The notes beneath the pieces are model-generated. The model had not been told where the DNA came from, did not search any database, and worked only from the letters and a program-made list of their open reading frames with translations. DNA of 33,567 nt from a virus: the IMG/VR virus record IMGVR_UViG_3300032046_004681, positions 1 through 33,567 of that record; one strand, given 5' to 3'. The translations under genes were made by a program, and so were the position numbers. Below are positions 26,101-31,033 of the stretch, piece by piece; positions within the stretch are counted from its first letter, which is position 1; the number at the start of each line of letters is the position of its first letter.

Positions 26101-28368
26101 TATGTTATCATCAAACAGATAAAACGTGGGGTTGATGATAGTCTCAGGAAACGTCCCGTAGAACGTGATAAGGGTATTCCCGTAGGTATACGTGACAGAC
26201 TGTATCTTGTAATAGAGCGTGTGCTCTGGATCGTAATTGTCTATGCGGAGGGTCATGCCCGCTTTGAGTACATCAGTCCTGTCGAATCCCTCTATTAAAA
26301 TGTAGTTGTCCCCCGCATTGAAAATCGTATTGATCACCTGTATCGGGGCGTACGGCAGCAGCTCTGACTCAAAACTATACGTAGCTACGATAGTGTCCGC
26401 TATATTTGGGATCTGTTTACTATGCGACGGGTCCAACGTCAGCTGTCGAGGCACATCTTTCACATCATCATATGTGTACCCAGTCACCCCGTAGTTTACA
26501 GTACCTGTCATATCCCTGACCCATAGCAAACTTTTTGGGAGTACCGTCCCAGAGAACGTATAATTAGAGTTGGTCACAGGGTCCGGGAAAGTAGCCTTGG
26601 TAGGTATAGATACCACAGGATTATTGATCTGAAACACGAGTTTCTCAGGATTTATCACCTTCAGGACATCATCTACTATGGTCATCCTGTATAGCAGGGT
26701 CTGTCCAGATACCGGCTGTAATATCACATTTATCTGAGCCATAGGAGTATAGCTCGCTTGGAGAGACACTATCTCCTCATCCCCAGAGATACTGATGAGC
26801 GTGATCCTACCCGTGATATACGAGAAAGTATAGTCCTGTCCCTCTATCAGCACTCTCGTAGAGGTGACCTGCTTGTTATCTATCGTAGAGGTATACTGCT
26901 CGGTTATTACAACAGTACCGTTGAGTACGGGATACTCACTCACTCGCATGTTATCCAGAGAGATCTTTTCTGAGGATACGTCATTACCCTCTACGTAGTA
27001 TGAGACTAAAACAGACTCTGTATCCTTCAGGGGAGCCGTCAGACTGATGACACCTGCTTCATCATTGAGTACGTAGTCTACATTTCTCACCAGATCATTT
27101 TGGGCATTGTCTTCATAATACACCATCCCAGTGATACCCGCCAGGCCCTTTATAGGCTGTATGACCAGGTTTTTCATATCCTGGACCCCTGAGATACCCA
27201 CACCCTTTATCACACTCATACCATCCCACATGAGATCCTGGGTGTAGGCTATAGACTCTATCAGGGGCTCGGAGTTCTTGTGCTTCACGAATCGTACGAT
27301 ACCCGCACCAAAATCAGGGATATATTCGAAATTGCCTTTCTTCTGTACTCCACCCACGTCCATGACAAACGTATCTGTAGGGACTATATTACTGATCGGC
27401 TGCGTCAGATTTACGTTGTTGTGAGAGGTACTCCTGGTGATAGAGATGTTTCCCTCAAATGTAGCGTCTATCGCGGATACCTGTACCTCATCAGTCAGCT
27501 TATCCAGGAACTTTATGTACGCTCCCTGACGATCCTCGTAGGGCGGTATCGGGTGCACAAAATCAGGGTTTTGGCTATAGTTTACAGCGTAGTCCTCATA
27601 CTCCGTCTTTTGTACTACCGTACCGCCAGACTTGCCTATAAAAACTTTTAGGCTAGTATGAGGATAGGGGAGAGGACTGAGACTAACCTCTCTGACGGGG
27701 GACGTATTATTGTCTACGATTGTTTTATAGACTGTGCCTACAGTGAGGAGGTCTGGTTTGGATGCCTGCGTTCCAGACAGAAACTGTAGATGCATGCCAG
27801 TCTCACCCATGTAGGGTGTCACTTTGCTCGGGGAAGTGATAGGCCCTGTAGGATTTATGCCTGTGATACCCCAAGCAGAGTTATTTCTATCATAATAAAT
27901 GTGATTACTGAGATCAGGATTTTTTACAGTTTCATACTGTACGCTATCCAGTTTTACTTTCCTGACTGTAGTGGGACCAGACTGGACGTCCTCGGTACCG
28001 GTAGGTTTGATAAATTTGCTGGTCAGATAGATGTTCGTACCCTGCATCCCTGTGACTGTATAGAAAGCTATATCTGAGTCCAGCCTGACTATATCACCGT
28101 GTCTCACATCCTGAGGGCCTGAGTACGCGGTCACTATGTCGCTATTATTCGTGAACGTACCGACACCTTTGAGATCGTTGGCGGACAGAGATGCCTGTAT
28201 CAGATACTCCGCATTGACCCCAGTCTCCCCTGTTTTTATCTGAGGGTTGTCTCCGGGGTTGACTATTACTGTCTTAGTCTCTTTGGCATTTTTAATGCTC
28301 AAGCGAGACCCACGGACGACGGTGTCGTCCATGTACAGGGAATTCAGTTTAAAAATCTCGGATCCCAT
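17029..28368 (-). CDS. Giant (3,779-residue) repetitive beta-rich tail/baseplate protein
   Basis: One uninterrupted 11.3 kb frame, starting at an ATG with an AGGA site. No enzyme motif is seen. It is mostly beta-strand modules: (i) small domains with a 'D.L.l....Y.V.sV....T.tl' pattern near residues 86-135, 698-757, 783-836, 1008-1073, 1100-1157 and 1707-1753; (ii) modules of the type '..G.DY.....G.I.L......V.V.Y' near 396-460 and 483-543; (iii) three 'YxAPxGxxGxAxIxV' repeats near 861, 1164 and 1273; (iv) three 'VND-VRFTTTG-LP-GTDYYV' repeats near 2806, 3272 and 3359. A Gln/Tyr-rich helical patch lies near 1516-1570. The last ~140 residues are helical and charged, with a LamG-like stretch just before (SDGGMPVGKDIYGWIDG). 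Placed between spike and wedge genes, it is most likely a long baseplate or tail-tip structural protein. Exact role unknown. Confidence 0.88.
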   Translation of the reverse strand: MGSEIFKLNSLYMDDTVVRGSRLSIKNAKETKTVIVNPGDNPQIKTGETGVNAEYLIQASLSANDLKGVGTFTNNSDIVTAYSGPQDVRHGDIVRLDSDIAFYTVTGMQGTNIYLTSKFIKPTGTEDVQSGPTTVRKVKLDSVQYETVKNPDLSNHIYYDRNNSAWGITGINPTGPITSPSKVTPYMGETGMHLQFLSGTQASKPDLLTVGTVYKTIVDNNTSPVREVSLSPLPYPHTSLKVFIGKSGGTVVQKTEYEDYAVNYSQNPDFVHPIPPYEDRQGAYIKFLDKLTDEVQVSAIDATFEGNISITRSTSHNNVNLTQPISNIVPTDTFVMDVGGVQKKGNFEYIPDFGAGIVRFVKHKNSEPLIESIAYTQDLMWDGMSVIKGVGISGVQDMKNLVIQPIKGLAGITGMVYYEDNAQNDLVRNVDYVLNDEAGVISLTAPLKDTESVLVSYYVEGNDVSSEKISLDNMRVSEYPVLNGTVVITEQYTSTIDNKQVTSTRVLIEGQDYTFSYITGRITLISISGDEEIVSLQASYTPMAQINVILQPVSGQTLLYRMTIVDDVLKVINPEKLVFQINNPVVSIPTKATFPDPVTNSNYTFSGTVLPKSLLWVRDMTGTVNYGVTGYTYDDVKDVPRQLTLDPSHSKQIPNIADTIVATYSFESELLPYAPIQVINTIFNAGDNYILIEGFDRTDVLKAGMTLRIDNYDPEHTLYYKIQSVTYTYGNTLITFYGTFPETIINPTFYLFDDNIVWTSLPAVTTADTSTPVLSESIVLTGDPLHVKQGIKKDSLILVNDEQIYTVTSVVTSGKQSTIGIFPSLLQPITGSIKYSALPVHNTGDTNLRAQYHIMQDPTQPAFTLSYQAPSGFEGSAKILVDKSKIVLTESIRGITNPQSYTYQLSDYSDIYSLAKAIQATPSTYRVNVPLANVPDYNPFTIYPTGNIEDDYYLSPGAWSTSTIIPFEDATPLGLPYTFRIVPELFKWSLLQASVNQGYFRVVHADRTKYFAAGQLLAFRDRIYGDLYFYQVTGTALVPNLKDATIKDTQVSLSDTFRKNLLNPTVYKYDSISWMSASSAIASIDYKNSTITFAGTPQNNMRTSTMLRIKGSYIYQIKSMTVDSGSYTVTLSPVIDTHVKMETYSGYVEQSTVPVYLDDPGPQPYISIQYTAPVGHTGTATVKIDATKITLTETLDNFNVKPVHLAFADYADIGVLVTAIQAIPTAIGGFTPYTVAIPEVFAPSFVGDGFKNYRLSPTIGRGMTLPATIQVTVSSLSIAYTAPTGHVGSATIKVLPTEVVLTETIVAYKDGQDVSHEERRAYSSAQSLVDFATRVIPGVPSLVSPTVHSYSCTPLNTDLFGAGLWGSTHVVSYSAEAVEAPTKVFGTEDGAHWYTVGVLNERSLVAGTDYEISTGTIDLTDAVVPLDRYRLNYMGLWNLAEYEGSAITCTCRYFSELPTGSRVDVYLDYLNIDQFYFQKLTERKFSQLVVIPQISDILDQMGSGGQSSDSGANNNTTPNWQGGVADLYYLLRDEQIKMQLYLRFYQWYKERLRDLSAELQLMVGFKFAHSNALGLDPDGNYTLDDEYVETNDYTLTSDDDIGQIVNGFSKFFPVGYSDAAPKYYDRFGAQYLSYNDVYCCNITWTNPVTGVETVGIVKSEIPYWGVGLDFKVWSDDSVGDGGIGVGKYQVDVPSADRTFDANTYTFLKRVSVGDSIQLSTAQDSIQIAQIVSPVGKNYEYLILASPFTTGKKTKKRRKGIKTYDIHLVQETRPGRDHTRLVSVLKKGNPYSRTFETAKYHSFDDNITPDDLLDSLPPDGFNIYVQRQQIESFPMSDDYGSLGASAYGEHIDGHITNSRRIKKPMLKALLALLFPFAPTDLIPEPTKKFKVQVKKDSESGWVDLDNGEIDLSKLTFKEVRNVDDTMDALRFDFTLKAVIPPIPPPAVPSTIRPKYIYEITEEDSKGFHINFCLSFENIYDANTKGGYYQGIVFRAKNKEWWFKIVNGDGDNNQAIVGDYGFDPANEYRNFFDPDCMYKRILIEKQAWQTEELILKDLYDHSDKIARAFDQGNLNVTNSTYQGYLARLSVGTAPGVSDVLMTRIPAYEKQLAFLINTQGPVYQTLYPDYVHPENVASSAIATTFQKTSIAWNTYKGAWDTEQFFKGLNNENNNTWRTEYVRWVLGLEPGLVYQKDAKQMYEQNTGTITVGLKELLALKIGLVTGGSHYCKSATVTVYSDYSGKHIRIDCSIVEAANLLAAPTDLPIRFDLKKTADSYKDLDEVTNDINVYRYPNAAGSQLFSCSNVFPYYENFVVSNMTGVSGVAIDPVQGVALTVTSVPDHRDSDPRVLFLNRGIEDRVYTHGIRDVPGFALTYLGDYYTYSTERSALLITTLPGTYVGGLSFRVSLDGSGNRTLTLNFRISNTSTDIPIEFPLYDYVAGAYITLQALIDNINKFAFQGGYPIFGAELKYDVAPYGALSAEYLSTNDTFINGVSVGGEWEFICTLYSHVSNDLDVIDTDINQSQYRVYYDTDFTKKMEMSFTQIYKDGSVIVTDPTKISDSLIFKLQNPDRSFKTIAKLCTEISTRKYKNVPLFSATPISQSTPKSQENIVGTVLSGKESAEAGLPIQHSPGSTLSTEYLVVTDTYVPLGIQVATDVYVDTVTVDITDPTSPLSVLSNQNAFFSHLMYTSNGNVNKQPIDGIPVSGSWSTTANEPVMTIECNNGTTWDVTYNNFDSGNYKDYNPAQIVAQIDAGGSITAAQYTSLSSGGFDVGKQPQVTIIKELVLKRAPYADVTNISEAFTANVTTDKLTVTLSDWSVGDVVRFTTTGQLPVPLTVGTDYYIVSKVGTSGTVELKVSLTSDGDAIDLISVGTGPYTITRQTVGILKVNLRQYSTIASLVDPKGPINGAKFSEAGVLDPTGPVQYFTASGIGLATVQGQYKSYELDAEYTPIVRSFVVVEANGSETPHVNKLIGWEITTKTSPVGTPVTLSMSAKRYSPGQTYPFTMNPPDVSYVDTLTNNPKGFREDTLAFDVYSWDDSGYYEVKDNWMYFRSAHVGYSAAADLGQPDKTLGCGIPLAGSRNDTASPTENVGTLVTRINQHNLINKWFYANLNFTRYSNKSTHTVNSNPGFFEYGYLPNFHSNVPKSTLDSVMLRNDSVMTIGPGTIYNFSTSSYTVDNTAKTIDLSCDWSYDYPYSKEYDFNSLTTVAGLSAAINVDTAAQLGASVFEANVVGAHGTDITTSLLADSGDVAEVTEPIVSAHMSCGVTAVPLTSDFLVSLGTWHVNDVVRFTTTGTLPSVQQPFPLPPVPMSVGVDYYVVGVSGTAPVISLQISDSVGGVAFTVAGAGTGAHTVARQSYDLQVYMTDWMVNDLVRFTNSGGSLPIPLLPATDYYVTSVTVVDGYRILRVSATLGGLPVIITDGGTGSHIIHRVYVDLSVEVLSQLQSSLQLKIRNLSGVNFTIENPRYQIPVTRDKLVLTCTIHYHDTYSLVGYDISSLTVGGLVAFISSITVYPDAIFASLFQAHLVHKSYKFREAARLLDVIDKPIVSGTLLYAKLNDIVAMNILNMEYPATIDVSTNDIVVTSFGIYSDGGMPVGKDIYGWIDGTLYGSYTQGMISIDTLPLKVDRVSYGLPDVTHQKALTVGNTPAHVYFGVLGDIQWIQISDKNLHTQLNYVKERLGRPWKDSQGLPVLDYYTPERYDGSDNPYAIDMAHFLGYLKTVRYNEIKDSIVNEALVSNKYFWLYMKFHREIGCDQRVIALKKQISSKKNQQDILGEL
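17113..17117 (-). promoter_or_regulatory. Ribosome binding site inside the giant gene
   Basis: GGGAG on the minus strand, 5 bases before the ATG at 17107. It lies within coding sequence of the giant protein and supports the long overlap. Confidence 0.6.
18059..19953 (-). repeat. Three copies of a ~80-residue 'FTTTG...GTDYYV' module
   Basis: Copies at about 19722-19953, 18292-18571 and 18059-18291 within the giant gene; the last two are adjacent. Shared features are W-x-V-(G/N)-D-(V/L)-VRFT, G-x-LP-x-PL or PM, DYYV or DYYI, and a G-x-GTG-x-(H/Y)-x-I/V-x-R end. Similar modules recur in many phage tail proteins. Confidence 0.82.
24290..25788 (-). repeat. Three copies of a 'YxAPxGxxGxAxIxV' module
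   Basis: Copies begin near 25788, 24879 and 24550. Each has a Y-(Q/T)-AP-(S/V/T)-G-(F/H)-x-G-(S/T)-A core, then a (K/E)-(I/V)-(V/T)-LTE strand, a helix ending AIQA(T/I)P in the first two, and a closing (Y/Y)-x-LSP. The first copy is separated from the other two by about 200 residues of other modules. Confidence 0.8.
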
Positions 28369-28381
28369 ATCACATCCTGTC

Positions 28382-28999
28382 TCAGCTGATCTTTGTGAAA
28401 ACAGAGGGCACGCTCACAACCGCTATAGGTCCTGTAGGAGCCACTGGCGCTATAGCTCCTGTTACTGCCACGGTTATTTTAGGAGCAGATTTTATATGAT
28501 TTACGAGACCAAAAGCTATGCAGTTAGCCAGATCTACATTATTTCTTCCTTTTAGATATTTCGAAACTTCCTGGCTCAGTAGTATGTTTGACATAATGTC
28601 TGTAACAGCTGCAGAAAAAGTACCAGTACCTGTCCCTACTCCTATCCCCGCAGCGGTCCCAGTAAGAGTCAGCCCTACCAGAGAGATCATCAGCCCTAAT
28701 GATGCTGCATCAAAAATAGTAGAAATGCTCCTACCTGTTAGTTTTTTCGATGCGGCTTGGCCCATCATCAGGCCGCTTATACCTGCTGGGACTATCCCCA
28801 GAGTCACTATGCTATTTATGTTACCTATGGGTCCCATTGTCCCGCTTAATGTACAAGTTACTATGTTTGGTGTAGTAACAAACATATACGTGGCCATACC
28901 TACAGCATTAGCCAGGTCTATGTTATTTCTACCAGTGAGACGACTACGCATGAACTGCGCGTATATGTTATTAGCTATTCCACCAGAGGATAGTGCCAT
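28382..28999 (-). CDS. Tail-tip protein with three ~64-residue repeats
   Basis: A 205-residue, Gly/Ala/Ile-rich, weakly hydrophobic protein. Three similar units can be aligned by their GR motif: RLTGRNNIDLANAVG (20-34), KKLTGRSISTIFDAAS (85-100) and KYLKGRNNVDLANCIA (148-163). Each is followed by a helix and then a strand ending in TLSG, TLTG or AVTG. Units 1 and 3 are closest. The hydrophobic stretches are broken by Gly, Thr and Pro, so a membrane protein is possible but not required. Its ATG overlaps the spike stop (TAATG), so the two are probably made in equal amounts. A triplicated chain next to a trimeric spike suggests a pseudo-threefold adaptor at the tail axis; that is inference. I do not recognise a named family. 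Confidence 0.78.
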   Translation of the reverse strand: MALSSGGIANNIYAQFMRSRLTGRNNIDLANAVGMATYMFVTTPNIVTCTLSGTMGPIGNINSIVTLGIVPAGISGLMMGQAASKKLTGRSISTIFDAASLGLMISLVGLTLTGTAAGIGVGTGTGTFSAAVTDIMSNILLSQEVSKYLKGRNNVDLANCIAFGLVNHIKSAPKITVAVTGAIAPVAPTGPIAVVSVPSVFTKIS

Positions 29000-31023
29000 T
29001 ATGCTGTAGCCGTAACTGTTTGAGATTTCCCAAGATAGGACCCTGTGATATAATCTTGGTGAGTCTTTCCTGTTACTATTCCGGTGGTAGCACTCGTCTT
29101 ACCCTTGATATTTAAAGTCCCACCTGTCAAATTCACATTGGACGCTACCATAGTTTTAATATCTATATTCAAAGAGGCTTTCACTCCTACAGACCCCGTT
29201 TTAGTCTGCATGGCTACCTGACCTGACTTGGTATTCATCTTCAGATCACCGAGCTTGGTCTGTACACTATGACTACCCGTAGTGATACTCGTAGTCCGAT
29301 TTCCTATTTTTACTGTCTCCTGTATATTCCCCAACTTCACACTAGTGAATCTACCCCCCTGCATAGTTATAGTTTCCTTGATGTCTCCCTGTATAGCCTT
29401 TATTGTCAGCTCCGAGCTACCTTGAGTCATAGTGGTTTTCCTGTTACCAAACGCCTCTTGCTTCTCTTTAGACACTTTCTCAGTAAACGCATCCCCCACT
29501 ACTATATTCATGTTGGCACCTACACTCAGAGTATGCGCCCCCATGATTTTCTCTACCCGAGCTCCGTTTACACGGATCTTGTCATAGCTCCCTATAATAG
29601 TCTCTCTACCATGCTGTACCTCATGACGTTCTTTACCACTGATCTTCTCTATCTTGAAATAGTTCCGAAGATCTTTCACGTAAGTATCTGCTTTATCAAA
29701 ATCTTTCAGAGTGTCCGGTAGAGATGCCCCATACATGTAAAACACAGAGCTACTCGTGCGTACGTCCATGCTACGATTTGAGTAAGGATTCCCATCCTTT
29801 TCATCATGTGATCCTATATTCCAAAGGACTCCACCCGTAGTTTTCAGATCCCACGAGTTAGCGTATCTGGTATCTGCCTCCCAAATCTCTTTTTTACTGC
29901 CTCTAGCCACGATAGACATAGCCCTACCACCACCCAGCCCGCCTCCTGTAGCCGCTGGTATGTACTGATAGAAATGCCCCTCTTTATCTATACCAAAGAA
30001 AGCTCCTCCCTCAGGATTCGTGCGCTCTGGCTTGAACCAGCTTATCGCTACACCATATGTATCTATATCCGAGCCCGACACCGGCTCTAGTGCGAAACCT
30101 CCAGTAGTATCATCCACATCCGTAAACAGTACCGGTCTCAACAATCTACCGTACGATCCAGAGACGTTAGGATTATTGCCTACCAGATTACCCATAGAAA
30201 AGATACCCACGGGTCTTCTGGCGATCCTATTGGAGTCCCCGTTCATATCATTTTCAGGCTGCTGAGAGTATCCTGTGTCCTCTACTTCCAGGGAGTACTC
30301 CGTATAGTAGGGAGCTACGTCGAGGTTGGGTCCTCCGGGTCTCAGGACATATCTATGCATGCCTCTGGACAGAGCTTCTCGGTAGACGTTAGGGATTTCT
30401 GTGAGGTCGGTAGCGTCTACGGAGTTTCGTACTATGATACCTGAGTTGAGCCATATACCGCTCCCGAATGTACTATGGTTACAGGCGGTACTGATGATGG
30501 AGTTCTCATCGCTTTTCAATACAAACTTATTACCAAACCTATCATCCAGCACGAACTTCTCACCCAGGTGCATCTCTATGCCACCTTTGGATCCCAGAGC
30601 TATTTCGCCGTGCTGTAGTTTCTTTACTCTAAAAAAGTACTCATTCTTTTCTGCAGTATTTATGTTATCTGGCCATATCTTTACGTTTCTGTTTTCGAGC
30701 CCGTGAGTATAGTTGGGGAGATATGCTATGGGGAACCTACGATTGTCCTGGTATCCCATTACCACCATGGAGCCTTCTTCTGGGAGGCCCATGATGAAGC
30801 TGGAGTTTCCTGCAAAAGGCTGAGATATGGTGACGTTTTGCAGCACGCCCAGCTTACCGTGCAGTCTCACGGTCATTTTCATTTTTTCTGGGTCGACAGT
30901 GAGTATATCACCTACTATGAACGTGATATCCTTACGCTCCCTATGACTGAGAGTAGGACCCTCCCCAGGGGCTATATATCTGCCTTGGAGTCTCGCTGGT
31001 TTTCCGCCTGGTAGCCATGCCAT
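28999..31023 (-). CDS. Baseplate spike protein: OB-fold plus beta-helix (gp5/VgrG type)
   Basis: A 674-residue protein. Residues 33-108 form the gp5/VgrG OB-fold (FIVGDILTVDPEKMKMTVRL, then GLPEEGSMVVMGYQDN, PIAYL). Residues about 460-650 show short repeating strands (ETVKIGNRTTSITTGSHSV, KLGDLKMNTKSGQVAM), as in the triple-stranded beta-helix of the membrane-piercing needle. The C-terminus, GKTHQDYITGSYLGKS, resembles tip sequences of such spikes. In T4 gp5 a lysozyme domain lies between these parts. Here the ~350 intervening residues are beta/Gly-rich and I see no lysozyme or other hydrolase motif. It follows the hub gene with a 10-base gap, the standard hub-spike order. It should form a trimer at the tail tip that punctures the cell envelope. 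Confidence 0.9.
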   Translation of the reverse strand: MAWLPGGKPARLQGRYIAPGEGPTLSHRERKDITFIVGDILTVDPEKMKMTVRLHGKLGVLQNVTISQPFAGNSSFIMGLPEEGSMVVMGYQDNRRFPIAYLPNYTHGLENRNVKIWPDNINTAEKNEYFFRVKKLQHGEIALGSKGGIEMHLGEKFVLDDRFGNKFVLKSDENSIISTACNHSTFGSGIWLNSGIIVRNSVDATDLTEIPNVYREALSRGMHRYVLRPGGPNLDVAPYYTEYSLEVEDTGYSQQPENDMNGDSNRIARRPVGIFSMGNLVGNNPNVSGSYGRLLRPVLFTDVDDTTGGFALEPVSGSDIDTYGVAISWFKPERTNPEGGAFFGIDKEGHFYQYIPAATGGGLGGGRAMSIVARGSKKEIWEADTRYANSWDLKTTGGVLWNIGSHDEKDGNPYSNRSMDVRTSSSVFYMYGASLPDTLKDFDKADTYVKDLRNYFKIEKISGKERHEVQHGRETIIGSYDKIRVNGARVEKIMGAHTLSVGANMNIVVGDAFTEKVSKEKQEAFGNRKTTMTQGSSELTIKAIQGDIKETITMQGGRFTSVKLGNIQETVKIGNRTTSITTGSHSVQTKLGDLKMNTKSGQVAMQTKTGSVGVKASLNIDIKTMVASNVNLTGGTLNIKGKTSATTGIVTGKTHQDYITGSYLGKSQTVTATA

Positions 31024-31033
31024 AGGTCACCGC

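Noticed and set aside
28382-28999. Holin-like or membrane protein call for the 205-residue Gly/Ala-rich protein
   Set aside because: Its hydrophobic stretches are interrupted by Gly, Thr, Pro and charged GR motifs in a regular three-unit pattern, and it is coupled to the spike gene, which favours a structural protein.
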